Assembly: GCA_031373255.1 (NCBI GenBank)
Contig: JANMMJ010000193.1
Span: 10,356 to 74,355 of the forward strand
DNA: 64,000 nucleotides
Direction: 5' to 3'
Source: JANMMJ01 sp031373255
GTDB taxonomy: Bacteria > Pseudomonadota > Alphaproteobacteria > Rhizobiales > Aestuariivirgaceae
Shown piece after piece: positions 24,864 to 33,938 of this stretch; the stretch's first letter is position 1, and the number at the start of each line of letters is the position of its first letter. The notes under the pieces were generated by a model. It worked only from the letters and a program-made list of their open reading frames with translations, ran no database searches and had not been told where the DNA came from. Made by a program: the position numbers and the translations under genes.

Positions 24864-27818
24864 CTAGACCGTCCTGCCGAAGCGGGTTTGCCATTCGCGC
24901 ACGGCTTCGGCGTCCCTCGGCGTGATGTCGGGGAAATCGGCGTCGCTGCCCACATCCGGCGTGATTTTCCACGACCTGGCGCATTTCCGGCCCTGTGCGG
25001 GCTTGAACACCACGGCGACGCCCTTGACCGTATCGAGCCGGAAGGCATCGGCTGGGCCTTCGCCCTCGACTAGCACTGCCCCAGACGTGATGGCGATTTC
25101 GGCCAGATCGACACCATTCAGCGCATCCACGAATTCGGCACTCGACACGTAAACCTCGGGTGCGGCCTCCAGCGCCGAACCAATGGTTTTCTTGACCTGC
25201 CGTTCAATTTCAAGGGCACCGGTGATGACCGAGCGCACGTCGCGGATCTTGTCCCACTTGGCGGCAATCTCGGGAGCGGCCCATTCTGAAGGCGCCTTGG
25301 CGAAAGGCATCAGGTGCACCGAGGAGCCTTCGCCGCCAAAGCGAGACAGCCAGGCTTCTTCTGTGGTGAAACACAGGATGGGCGCCAGCCAGGTGGTGAG
25401 GCAATGAAACAACTGGTCCAGAACGGTCCGGCATGAACGGCGGCGCAGGCTCGACCACGGATCGCAATAGAGCGAGTCCTTGCGGATATCGAAGTAGAAG
25501 GCCGAGAGATCGACATTCATGAAATTGCCGAGCAGCGTGTGGACGCGGCGGTAGTCGAAGTTCTGGTAGGCATCGCGCACTTCGCCGTCGAGTTCGTACA
25601 GCCTGTGCAGCACGTAGCGCTCGAGTTCCGGCATGTCGAGGCAATAGACCTGCTCCCAGTCCTTCAAGCCTTCCACCGCGCCGAGGATGTAGCGCATGGT
25701 GTTGCGGAGCTTGCGGTAGCCTTCGGAATTGGCCTTGAGGATTTCAGGGCCGATGCGCTGGTCGTCGGAATAGTCGGTCGAGGCCACCCAAAGGCGGAGA
25801 ATGTCGGCGCCCGATTGCTTGATCACGTCCTGCGGAAAGGTCTGGTTGCCGAGCGACTTCGACATCTTGCGGCCGTCTTCGGCCATGGTGAAGCCATGGG
25901 TCACCACAGTATTGTAGGGAGCCCTGCCCCTTGTACCGCAAGCTTCAAGCAGCGAGGAATGGAACCAGCCGCGATGCTGGTCCGATCCTTCGAGATAGAC
26001 ATCGGCCGGCCATTTGAGATCGGGCCGCTGCTCAAGGCAGAAGGCATGGGACGAGCCGGAGTCAAACCACACGTCCACGATATCCTTCACCATTTCCCAA
26101 TCGGCGGGATCGTAGTCGGGGCGGAGATAGCGCGCCGCCGCTTCGTCCTTGAACCAGGCGTCGGCTCCTTCCTCAGAAAATGAATCGGCAATCCGCTTGT
26201 TCACATTGGAATCATTGAGGATTTTTCCGGTCGCCTTGTTGACGAACACGGTGATCGGAACGCCCCAGGCGCGCTGCCTGGAGATGACCCAGTCGGGCCG
26301 CTGCTCGATCATGCCGCGCAGGCGGTTCTGCCCGGCCGCCGGCACGAAGCGCGTCTCGTCGATTGCCTTCAGGGCGATATCGCGCAGGCCTTTCTCCGAC
26401 ATGGAGATGAACCATTGCGGTGTGTTGCGGAAGATGATCGGCTTCTTCGAACGCCAGGAATGCGGGTATTGGTGCTTGAGGCGGCCACGCGCGATCAGCG
26501 CATTGGCGGCAATCAGCGCCTTGATCACCGCCTCATTGGCATCGCCCTTGTCGCCCTTGTCGGTGATAACCTGCTTTCCTTCAAAGCCTGGTGCATCCTT
26601 GGTGAAGTAACCTCCGGCATCGACGGTGAAGGGGATAGTCGTGTCGATCCCCATGTCCTTCAGCTTCGCTTCGCTTGCCGTCCAGATATTGTAGTCGTCA
26701 GCGCCATGGCCGGGTGCGGTATGCACGAACCCCGTGCCTGCATCGTCGGTAACGTGATCGCCTTCGAGAAGGGGCACTTTAAATTTGTAGCCAACGGCTG
26801 CAAGGGGATGAGAACAGCACATGTCGTAACTTGAGAAGAACGAGGATAAGACATCAAATTTTCTGATGTACCCGCCTTGTTCAATACGGGCCGCTTTCAT
26901 TACTTCATCGATCAGATTGTCAGCGACTATTAGCCTTTCGCCAGTTTGGACCCAATTGTCCTTCGGTGCCGACGTAATCTCGTACAACCCGTAGGAAATC
27001 TTGGAAGAATAGCTGATCGCGCGATTACCCGGAATCGTCCATGGTGTTGTGGTCCAAATAACAATACTCGCTTGCAGAAGGTCGTGGAACTCCGCCTCAA
27101 CAACACCATCTCCCCAAGCTGCATGCGAGCCAGGGATTTTTATTGGAAACTTCACGTAGATCGCATCGCTGGTGTAATCCTGATACTCGATCTCGGCTTC
27201 GGCGAGCGCCGTTTTCTCGACGACTGACCACATCACCGGCTTCGAGCCGCGATAGAGTTGGCCGCTTTCGGCAAACTTCATCAGTTCACGGGCAATCTGC
27301 GCCTCGGCTGAAAAAGCCATGGTGGTGTAGGGGTTCTTCCAATCACCGAACACACCGAGACGCTGGAACTCCGCGCTCTGGATGGACATCCATTTCTGCG
27401 CGAAGGCGCGGCATTCCTGGCGGAATTCGTTGATCGGTATCGCGTCCTTGTTCTTGCCCCTGGCGCGATACTCCTCTTCGATCTTCCATTCGATGGGCAG
27501 GCCATGGCAATCCCAGCCGGGCACATAGTTCGCGTCGAAACCCAGCATCTGGTGCGAGCGGACGATGAAATCCTTGAGGATCTTGTTGAGGGCATGGCCG
27601 ATATGGATGTTGCCGTTGGCATAGGGCGGGCCATCGTGAAGGATGAACTTCTCACGGCCCTTCGACGTTTCGCGCAGCTTCTCGTACATGCCCATGGCAT
27701 TCCAGCGCCCGATCAGTTCCGGCTCCTTCACCGGAAGGCCGGCCCGCATGGCAAAACTGGTCTGGGGCAGGAACACGGTATCGCGGTAGCGGTCGTTTTT
27801 CTGGGGCTTGTCGTCCAT
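24864..27818 (-). CDS. ileS: Isoleucyl-tRNA synthetase
   Basis: 984 aa class Ia synthetase. Motifs are DGPPYANGNIHIGHALNKIL (HIGH), the CP1 editing domain with IWTTTPWTIPGNRAIS and DDAGTGFVHTAPGHGADDYN, RAWGVPITVF, and GRKMSKSLGNQ (KMSKS). A C-terminal anticodon-binding region follows. ATG 27818 (MDDKPQKND) begins the conserved protein; the frame is open to 27890 but that extension is non-homologous. Residues about 217-347, in the CP1 domain, are coded in a lower-GC style (143 of 300 bases, about 48%, over 26821-27120) than the rest. It heads an operon with lspA. Confidence 0.97.
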   Translation of the reverse strand: MDDKPQKNDRYRDTVFLPQTSFAMRAGLPVKEPELIGRWNAMGMYEKLRETSKGREKFILHDGPPYANGNIHIGHALNKILKDFIVRSHQMLGFDANYVPGWDCHGLPIEWKIEEEYRARGKNKDAIPINEFRQECRAFAQKWMSIQSAEFQRLGVFGDWKNPYTTMAFSAEAQIARELMKFAESGQLYRGSKPVMWSVVEKTALAEAEIEYQDYTSDAIYVKFPIKIPGSHAAWGDGVVEAEFHDLLQASIVIWTTTPWTIPGNRAISYSSKISYGLYEITSAPKDNWVQTGERLIVADNLIDEVMKAARIEQGGYIRKFDVLSSFFSSYDMCCSHPLAAVGYKFKVPLLEGDHVTDDAGTGFVHTAPGHGADDYNIWTASEAKLKDMGIDTTIPFTVDAGGYFTKDAPGFEGKQVITDKGDKGDANEAVIKALIAANALIARGRLKHQYPHSWRSKKPIIFRNTPQWFISMSEKGLRDIALKAIDETRFVPAAGQNRLRGMIEQRPDWVISRQRAWGVPITVFVNKATGKILNDSNVNKRIADSFSEEGADAWFKDEAAARYLRPDYDPADWEMVKDIVDVWFDSGSSHAFCLEQRPDLKWPADVYLEGSDQHRGWFHSSLLEACGTRGRAPYNTVVTHGFTMAEDGRKMSKSLGNQTFPQDVIKQSGADILRLWVASTDYSDDQRIGPEILKANSEGYRKLRNTMRYILGAVEGLKDWEQVYCLDMPELERYVLHRLYELDGEVRDAYQNFDYRRVHTLLGNFMNVDLSAFYFDIRKDSLYCDPWSSLRRRSCRTVLDQLFHCLTTWLAPILCFTTEEAWLSRFGGEGSSVHLMPFAKAPSEWAAPEIAAKWDKIRDVRSVITGALEIERQVKKTIGSALEAAPEVYVSSAEFVDALNGVDLAEIAITSGAVLVEGEGPADAFRLDTVKGVAVVFKPAQGRKCARSWKITPDVGSDADFPDITPRDAEAVREWQTRFGRTV

Positions 27819-27972
27819 GGAACAGGTCAATCCGGAAATGATGTGTCGGGGGCTTCTAGCAGCGTTGTGCACGGCAATAAAGCGCCGCATCGCGGCGGCG
27901 CTGGGCAGGTGAGATTTCGGGGAATAGCCAATTTGCTACCACACAGCGCGCGCTCGGTCAAGGAATATTTTA

Positions 27973-29124
27973 CTAGGTTGGGTCGCGGGAACCCGATTTC
28001 AGGCGCAGCGCCTTGGCTTGGCGGCGCAGGCTGATTGCAGTGGCATAGGTCCAATTGATGCCCCTGATCCAGCGGCTTTCGCGCGAGATCCGCTTTGTGG
28101 TTTTTTCCAGCAAGGTCTGGACTTTGGGAACAACGAGAAGCGCCTCCGTATCGTAGTGCGCCCACTGCACCGGACCTGCCGGATAGAGATGGTCTGTTTC
28201 GGCCTTCGGAAAAATATTCTTTCCAAACTGGCGGATGATCGTCCTTTCGATCTGCCTGAGTCCGCTCGATTCTCGTTCGACAATCAATAAACGTCTCGCA
28301 CTGACAGCATCATGCTGCATTGCCTCAACAATCTCGCGGCGCTCACGTTCGCGCAGCAGATAGTCCGCGGCATTGCCAATCTCGATCTTGCCAAGGCCCC
28401 TCTCCAGTCGCGCCACCGGATTCAGCACACGGATGAATTCCGTCAGCTCAATTGGAAACCGGCTGTTGCGGCTGCTGTCGGCAACTGGTGAAATGCCTTC
28501 CATCTTCAACACCTCAGCCGCGAAAACAGAGAAGATATCCAGTTTCTGATCGACGATGGTCTCGTAGTTGAGGAGAGTGAGTTTTGCGTCCAGTTGCCGG
28601 GCCAATGGCCTGAAGACAAGCATTGGGTTCAGCAGCCTGGACGCTTCCGGCTTGCCGAAGTGACGCTCATGGAGCTGCTGAAGTTCAATCGTTTCGCCGT
28701 TCTTGATCGCCTGGGCCCAATGCGAATAGAACAGTACGCATGGGTCGCGCAGGGCGTAGACGATATGCAGCTTCTCCTGCCGCAGGAAGTCCATGATCGC
28801 CCGGCAGTGAACCGGCTTCCAGCGTTGGAACCCCTCCGACGACAGAAGGATGTTGAGGCCCTGCTCCTCTGCCAGTTTTCCGATCTCCGTCAGTTCGCGG
28901 ACGAACCGGCTTTCACCGCTCAGGATCAGGTCGCGGTCGTCGGAAATATCGTGGTGAGCAACCCTGACCCGCTCACCGGTCATGGGATAGAGCCAACCCT
29001 GCTTGCGGAGCAGGCCCCGGCTTTTATAGAAATTGTGCTGGAGATAGGTGGTCGCGGTCTTATGCGGACCGATGTGCATGACTAGCAAGCCGCGTCTCCT
29101 CGACTGCCGGGCGAAGTGCTGCAT
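27973..29124 (-). CDS. Sulfotransferase-like protein
   Basis: 383 aa. The start LLVMHIGPHKTATTYLQHNF matches the 5'-phosphosulfate-binding loop (P-x-K-T-x-T-T) of PAPS-dependent sulfotransferases. HIVYALRDPCVLFYSHWAQA matches the 3'-phosphate-binding region (RDP...S). The remainder is helical and basic with no membrane segment. Such proteins in rhizobia often modify surface polysaccharides or lipids; here the acceptor is unknown and no PAPS-synthesis gene is nearby. It lies 21 bp downstream of the ureohydrolase gene in the same direction. Met16 (MHIGPHKT) is an alternative start. Confidence 0.74.
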   Translation of the reverse strand: MQHFARQSRRRGLLVMHIGPHKTATTYLQHNFYKSRGLLRKQGWLYPMTGERVRVAHHDISDDRDLILSGESRFVRELTEIGKLAEEQGLNILLSSEGFQRWKPVHCRAIMDFLRQEKLHIVYALRDPCVLFYSHWAQAIKNGETIELQQLHERHFGKPEASRLLNPMLVFRPLARQLDAKLTLLNYETIVDQKLDIFSVFAAEVLKMEGISPVADSSRNSRFPIELTEFIRVLNPVARLERGLGKIEIGNAADYLLRERERREIVEAMQHDAVSARRLLIVERESSGLRQIERTIIRQFGKNIFPKAETDHLYPAGPVQWAHYDTEALLVVPKVQTLLEKTTKRISRESRWIRGINWTYATAISLRRQAKALRLKSGSRDPT

Positions 29125-29145
29125 ATAGCCGCTGATTGAAGGCGG

Positions 29146-30099
29146 TCAATGCCTGGCCTTGCTGTCGGCGATGACGCACAGCATTTCCCACATCAGGTTG
29201 GCCGCGGTAATGGCGGTTATGCCGGTTGGGTCAAAGCATGGCGCCACCTCGCAGATATCGCCGCCAATCAGGTGCTTGCCCTGCAGCGAGCGCAGAATCA
29301 CCTGGGCATCGCGGGGCGAAAGGCCGCCGATTTCCGGAACGCCGGTTCCTGGCGCCCATGCGGGATCAATGCCGTCGATGTCGATGGTGATGTAAGTGTC
29401 GCCCTTGCCCGTCACGCGATCGATCTCCCTGATCACCTTGTCGCGGCCCATGGCTTCGAACATGTCATAGGTAATGCAGGTGAAACCCGCATCCTCGCCC
29501 CACTTGATATCGTCGGGAGAAAAGCGGCTGCCGCGCAAGCCGATCTGGATAACACGCTTCGGGTCGATCAGCCCCTCCTCGACAGCGCGGCGGAAGGTGG
29601 TCGCGTGATTGATCCGGGTGTCCGCCAGCGTGTCGAGCGTATCGGCGTGGCTGTCGATCTGCACGACACCCACCGGACCATCCTTGGCGATGGCGCGCAG
29701 GATCGGCAGCGGCACGGTATGGTCGCCGCCAATCGACAAGGGCACCGCACCCGCCTCGTGAATACGAGTGAAGAAATCTTCAATCAATGCGATGGACTTC
29801 GCCAGGTCGATGGGATTGACAGGTGCATCGCCAATGTCGGCGACATTGCAGATGTCATAGGGTGCTATACTGGATGACTGGTGGACGCGGCGGATCAGGC
29901 GGGAGGCTTCGCGAACCGCCGAAGGCCCCTGTCGCGATCCAGTGCGGTAGTTCACGCCGATATCGAAGGGCACGCCCACAAGCGCTATGTCGAGGTCCGG
30001 CGAAATGTCATGGCGCTGGGTTCGCATAAAGGTTGCAACACCTGAAAAACGCGGTGTTACGGCTGCATCGACGGGCTGAAATCGCGAATCTTTTTTCAT
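29146..30099 (-). CDS. Ureohydrolase (agmatinase/guanidinobutyrase family)
   Basis: 317 aa manganese-dependent ureohydrolase. Metal-ligand motifs are SIGGDHTVPLPIL, VVQIDSHADT and YITIDIDGIDPAWAPGTG. The family splits a guanidino group to urea and an amine. Agmatine, guanidinobutyrate, guanidinopropionate and guanidine are all substrates in close relatives, so I do not name it speB. The start MKKDSRFQP is near a GGAGAACGACC upstream sequence that is a reasonable ribosome binding site. It is divergent from the DUF1326/DUF2182 pair and upstream of the sulfotransferase-like gene. Confidence 0.92.
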   Translation of the reverse strand: MKKDSRFQPVDAAVTPRFSGVATFMRTQRHDISPDLDIALVGVPFDIGVNYRTGSRQGPSAVREASRLIRRVHQSSSIAPYDICNVADIGDAPVNPIDLAKSIALIEDFFTRIHEAGAVPLSIGGDHTVPLPILRAIAKDGPVGVVQIDSHADTLDTLADTRINHATTFRRAVEEGLIDPKRVIQIGLRGSRFSPDDIKWGEDAGFTCITYDMFEAMGRDKVIREIDRVTGKGDTYITIDIDGIDPAWAPGTGVPEIGGLSPRDAQVILRSLQGKHLIGGDICEVAPCFDPTGITAITAANLMWEMLCVIADSKARH

Positions 30100-30193
30100 G
30101 GTCGTTCTCCTGAAGCTTTCATGAAGATGATTTAAGGCGTACAGTCAAACTCGACCTAAAGGCGTTTATGAACGAGCTAATTGGAGGAACACG

Positions 30194-30823
30194 ATGATCG
30201 ACTGGATGATCCGGGGACCGGAAATTGCCACCTGCAACTGTGACTATGGCTGCCCCTGCCAATTCAATGCCTTGCCGACAAACGGCGACTGCCGGGCAGC
30301 AGTCGCCATGCGCATCGACAAGGGTCATTTTGGCGACATCAAGCTCGATGGCCTTCACTGGGCGGCGTTGGCGGCCTGGCCGGGGGCAATTCACGAAGGC
30401 AAGGGAGAGATTCAACCGATCGTCGATGCTCGCGCCAGCGAAAAGCAGCGGGATGCAATACTCGCCATCCTGTCGGGTCAGGAAACCGAACCCTTTGCGA
30501 CGATCTTCTCGGTTTTCGCAGCGATGATCGATACGGTTCATCCGCCGATGTTCAAGGAAATCGCCTTCGATGCAGATGTTCAAAATGCCACCGGCAATTT
30601 CAGGATTGACGGCGTGGTTGATGGCAAGGTGACGCCGATCCGCAATCCGGTGACGAACGCCGTACATCACGCCAAGGTCGTGCTTCGCACTGGCTTCGAA
30701 TACACCGAGGCGGAGTATGCGAGCGGCGATGTGACGTCGCAGGGCGCAATCGTGCTGGCCAATCATGGCAAGCACGCACATCTGGCCAATCTTCACCTGA
30801 CCGGAGCCGGCCCCGTTCGCTGA
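30194..30823 (+). CDS. DUF1326 family protein
   Basis: 209 aa with the DUF1326 N-terminal cysteine motif (ATCNCDYGCPCQFNALPT) followed by a single beta-rich domain. The four clustered Cys residues suggest metal binding, but the function is unknown. GGAGG lies about 8 bases before ATG 30194, a strong ribosome binding site. It is separated from the DUF2182 membrane protein gene by a single base, and the two families are often paired, so they likely act together. Confidence 0.88.
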   Translation: MIDWMIRGPEIATCNCDYGCPCQFNALPTNGDCRAAVAMRIDKGHFGDIKLDGLHWAALAAWPGAIHEGKGEIQPIVDARASEKQRDAILAILSGQETEPFATIFSVFAAMIDTVHPPMFKEIAFDADVQNATGNFRIDGVVDGKVTPIRNPVTNAVHHAKVVLRTGFEYTEAEYASGDVTSQGAIVLANHGKHAHLANLHLTGAGPVR

Positions 30824-30824
30824 G

Positions 30825-31571
30825 ATGATTGCCGAACGTGCCGCCCGGAATGAACGGGTTGTAACTGTCGCAGCGCTTGGCGCGGTCGCGGTTGTTTCCC
30901 TGCTGGCGACAATCCGGACCGGTGACGCGCTGATGATGTCGCCGGCAAGCGCGCCAATCTCGATCTTCTATTTTTTCATGATGTTCGCCATGTGGTGGAC
31001 CATGATGCTGGCGATGATGCTGCCTTCGGCGGCTCCTGCCATCCTGCTCTTTGGCGCGCTGACCCGCAAACGCGGCGGGCCTCAGGCATCCGCACGCATC
31101 GCCGCATTTTCTGCGGGCTACGCCGTTGTCTGGGCGGTGTTCAGCCTGGCCGCAGTCCTGCTGCATATCTCGCTTGACCGCTTCGCGCTGTTCGATGGCA
31201 TGATGGAGTCCCAGAATATACGCCTCGGGGCATTGCTGCTCGGCCTGGCCGGGCTCTACCAGCTGACGCCCTGGAAGCAAGCCTGCCTCAATCGGTGTCA
31301 GTCGCCGGTGCAGTTTTTTGGCGGCAACTGGCGACAGGGCACCGTAGGCGCATTCCGCATGGGGCTGGATCACGGGCTGTTCTGCGTGGGCTGCTGCGCG
31401 GTCCTGATGGGCCTGCTGTTCTACGGCGGTGTCATGGACCTGTGGTGGATTGCCGGGCTTGCCATCTACGTTCTCGTTGAAAAGCTTCTGGTGCGCGGTC
31501 CGCTGCTTTCGAAGCTTTCGGGAATTGGCCTGATGATCTGGGGTGCCGCGGTTTTGTGGAGCACCGTCTAA
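30825..31571 (+). CDS. DUF2182 family metal-binding integral membrane protein
   Basis: 248 aa, about six to seven membrane segments. The Met-rich helix FMMFAMWWTMMLAMMLPSAA and the later WKQACLNRCQSP and FCVGCCAVLMGLLF motifs are characteristic of DUF2182. Met and Cys-rich membrane helices suggest copper or another soft metal, but no substrate is established. It is tightly coupled to the DUF1326 gene. Its 3' end faces the SnoaL-like gene 4 bp away. Confidence 0.9.
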   Translation: MIAERAARNERVVTVAALGAVAVVSLLATIRTGDALMMSPASAPISIFYFFMMFAMWWTMMLAMMLPSAAPAILLFGALTRKRGGPQASARIAAFSAGYAVVWAVFSLAAVLLHISLDRFALFDGMMESQNIRLGALLLGLAGLYQLTPWKQACLNRCQSPVQFFGGNWRQGTVGAFRMGLDHGLFCVGCCAVLMGLLFYGGVMDLWWIAGLAIYVLVEKLLVRGPLLSKLSGIGLMIWGAAVLWSTV

Positions 31572-31575
31572 ACCG

Positions 31576-31971
31576 CTAAAACATGGTATTGGCGTGGGCG
31601 AGTTTTTCCGGAACTGTCTGGAGAACGTCCCAGTGCTCGACGATCTTGCCGTTGCTGTCGAAGCGGAAAATGTCGATGCCGGCATAGTCCGGCAGGCCCG
31701 GCCAAGTCTGGTGGCAATGCAGAACCACGTAATCACCTTCGGCAATGGCGCGCTTGAATTCAACGTGCTTGCCCGGATATTCCGCGGCCATGGCCAGAAA
31801 ATAATCGATGAAGGCCTGCTTGCCGTCGGCCACTTCCGCGTTGTGCTGGATGTAGACTTCGCCGGCATAAGCGGCAATCGCCTCAGCCGGCCTGCACTGA
31901 TTGAACATCAGGTCATAGAAGGCCATAGCATTTTGCTTGTTGACCGCCAGCCTGCCGTCTTGCCCGTCCAT
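31576..31971 (-). CDS. SnoaL-like (NTF2-fold) protein
   Basis: 131 aa, one NTF2-like cone fold: AMAFYDLMFNQCRPAEAIAA, YIQHNAEVADGKQAFIDYFL, VVLHCHQTWPGLPDYAGIDI and IFRFDSNGKIVEHWDVLQ. The pattern (YIQHN..., D-[IL]-FR, E-H-W-D) is typical of the SnoaL/polyketide-cyclase-like group of bacterial proteins. Enzymatic role is unknown. It is divergent from the DUF1989 gene with 37 bp between starts. Confidence 0.85.
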   Translation of the reverse strand: MDGQDGRLAVNKQNAMAFYDLMFNQCRPAEAIAAYAGEVYIQHNAEVADGKQAFIDYFLAMAAEYPGKHVEFKRAIAEGDYVVLHCHQTWPGLPDYAGIDIFRFDSNGKIVEHWDVLQTVPEKLAHANTMF

Positions 31972-32008
31972 GCCATTCGCCCCTACAAGTCTCCAATGAG
32001 GAGATCAC

Positions 32009-32602
32009 ATGGGACAGAGACAATCAATACCGGCGCGCAGCGGAAAAGCGGCACGCGTCAGCAAGGGCCAATCGGTCAAGATCATCAACACGCATGGCAA
32101 CCAGGTGGTGGACACGTGGGCCTTCAACGCCGCCGACCTCCGCGAATACATGGGCATGGAGCATTGCCGGGCGTTCTGGCCGAGGCTTTATCCGGTGGTT
32201 GGCGACAAGATGGTAACCAACCGGCGGCGGCCGATCCTGACGCTCACCGAGGACACTTCACCCGGACGTCACGACACGCTGATCGCACCTTGCGACAATG
32301 AACGCTACGGCCTCCTCGGCTGCACAGATTATCACGAGAATTGCCGCGACAACATGCATGCGGGGCTGGCGGAACTCGGTATCTACATTCCCTACTGCCC
32401 GCCATCGCTCAACACCTTCATGAACATCCCCTGGCGGCAGGACGGCACGCTTGAATGGGGCAACTGCCTGTGCAAGCCCGGAGACTATGTGGTGTTCGGC
32501 GCCGAAATGGATTCGATCGTGGTGTTCTCGGCCTGCCCGCAGGACATGCTGCCGATCAACAATGGCATTACAACGGAAGCACATTTCGAAGTAACGGACT
32601 GA
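32009..32602 (+). CDS. DUF1989 (urea carboxylase-associated) family protein
   Basis: 197 aa. VVDTWAFNAADLREYMGMEH, RPILTLTEDTSPGRHDTLIA, CTDYHENCRDNMHAGL and NTFMNIPW match DUF1989. Some DUF1989 pairs form carboxyguanidine deiminase (CgdAB) in guanidine degradation; others accompany urea carboxylase. Here it is a single copy with neither partner nor urea carboxylase beside it. A ureohydrolase lies 2 kb away, which fits a guanidino/urea theme but does not prove one. AATGAGGAG upstream of ATG 32009 gives a good ribosome binding site. Confidence 0.88.
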   Translation: MGQRQSIPARSGKAARVSKGQSVKIINTHGNQVVDTWAFNAADLREYMGMEHCRAFWPRLYPVVGDKMVTNRRRPILTLTEDTSPGRHDTLIAPCDNERYGLLGCTDYHENCRDNMHAGLAELGIYIPYCPPSLNTFMNIPWRQDGTLEWGNCLCKPGDYVVFGAEMDSIVVFSACPQDMLPINNGITTEAHFEVTD

Positions 32603-32606
32603 AACG

Positions 32607-33368
32607 TCAGCCTTCGTTCTCGAACTTCTCGTAGATGGCGCGGGCGAGCGTCATCATGTCCGGCTCTGACATGTCGCCTGCCACGACCAGCCCCAGCTTG
32701 CCATCGCGCCAGTAGCAGGCGGTGAGGCTGTTACGATTTTCAACCCGGAACGATTGTTCATCGCTGTCCGGATAGGATGATACGTAAAGCGTGATGCGGC
32801 GCTTGCTGTGGGCTTCCTCGTACATCAACTGTGCCGCGGGTTTTTGACCGATGGCGAGCAGCCTGCCCCCAAGCAGCGTGTAACCCTGCTCGCTGAGATC
32901 GGGAATCCTGAAGGGCACGCCGACACGTTTCGACAGCCATGACTGGAGGTGATCCTTCTCGGCGGCCACCACCTCGACGGGGTGTCTGACTTCGGCACTG
33001 TAGATGCCATGGGCAGTAATCGCGCCGTCGGCCAAGGTCGAGCGTGATGCCTGATACGGCATCTGCGCCGCGAACCAGCCGGCCATTCCGCCCAACAGAA
33101 GGAGCAACAGGCTTGCCGCCACGGCTGTCAGATGGGACATGCGGCGCATCGGCTTGGCATGAAGCGCCTTCAACAGATGGCCCGGAACCGGCTCATCAAG
33201 AACCTTGTCGAAAGTGGCTTTCAAGGCGGCCTTCTGCTGTTGCCAGGCGAGAAGCTCAGCGCGCGCGGCCGGATTGTCTTCAACCAGCCGCTCGATCTCG
33301 GCGCGGCCCGAGGCGTCGAGCTCGCCATCGGCGTAGGCATGCAAGGCCCAGGATTCCAAAGTCTTCAT
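32607..33368 (-). CDS. Anti-sigma factor (membrane-anchored)
   Basis: 253 aa. The N-terminal cytoplasmic region (HAYADGELDASGRAEIERLV) has the usual anti-sigma pattern but no HxxxCxxC zinc motif, so it is not a redox-type ZAS anti-sigma. A single membrane helix (LTAVAASLLLLLLGGMAGWF, near residues 80-100) precedes a periplasmic sensory part. It starts 5 bp after the ECF sigma gene, the standard order, and should hold that sigma factor at the membrane until a signal arrives. The signal is unknown. Confidence 0.88.
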   Translation of the reverse strand: MKTLESWALHAYADGELDASGRAEIERLVEDNPAARAELLAWQQQKAALKATFDKVLDEPVPGHLLKALHAKPMRRMSHLTAVAASLLLLLLGGMAGWFAAQMPYQASRSTLADGAITAHGIYSAEVRHPVEVVAAEKDHLQSWLSKRVGVPFRIPDLSEQGYTLLGGRLLAIGQKPAAQLMYEEAHSKRRITLYVSSYPDSDEQSFRVENRNSLTACYWRDGKLGLVVAGDMSEPDMMTLARAIYEKFENEG

Positions 33369-33373
33369 AGCGG

Positions 33374-33886
33374 TTATTTCACCCGGCGCAGGACTGACTG
33401 TCCGCGCTCCTCAAGAATGTCTTTCAGCATGCTGCGGGCCCGCGACAGGCGCGACATGACCGTTCCAATGGGTACACCGGTGATTTCGGCGGCCTCGCGA
33501 TAACTCATCTCCTCGAGCGTCACCAGCACCAGGACCTCGCGTTGCGCCGTGGGCAGACGATCCAAAGCCGTTGTGATTTCGGTGACGGAAAGCTGGTTCT
33601 CCTGCTCGGGCGGCGTCGCGCCCTCGCCGGCAAAGAGATTGTCGACGGATTTCACCACCGTGGATCTGGAATCGCGGCGAAGCCCGTTGATGTAGAGATT
33701 GCGCAGCATGGCATAGAGCCAGGCCCGCATGGGCCGGCTTGGGTCATAGAGCGCGTTCTTGATGAGGGCGCGTTCAATACAATCCTGCACCAGATCGTCG
33801 GCAAGTGCCGCATCGCCCGCCATGGCGCGGGCAAAGCGCCGCAAGTGCGGAAGTTCCGCCTGGAGCTGTACGCGAAAATCCATCAA
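33374..33886 (-). CDS. ECF-family RNA polymerase sigma factor
   Basis: 170 aa with sigma region 2 (RAMAGDAALADDLVQDCIER, YDPSRPMRAWLYAMLRN) and sigma region 4 (LPTAQREVLVLVTLEEMSYR, EAAEITGVPIGTVMSRLSRA). These drive extracytoplasmic-function regulons. It is followed 5 bp later by its likely anti-sigma factor. Adjacent Met codons at 33886 and 33883 are both possible. It lies 52 bp from the histidine-kinase gene in the same direction, so read-through is possible. Target genes cannot be named. Confidence 0.93.
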   Translation of the reverse strand: MMDFRVQLQAELPHLRRFARAMAGDAALADDLVQDCIERALIKNALYDPSRPMRAWLYAMLRNLYINGLRRDSRSTVVKSVDNLFAGEGATPPEQENQLSVTEITTALDRLPTAQREVLVLVTLEEMSYREAAEITGVPIGTVMSRLSRARSMLKDILEERGQSVLRRVK

Positions 33887-33938
33887 TGATCTCTCTGGAC
33901 AATACTACGCCTTGAGGCGCGGATTATTCCATGGCAAC

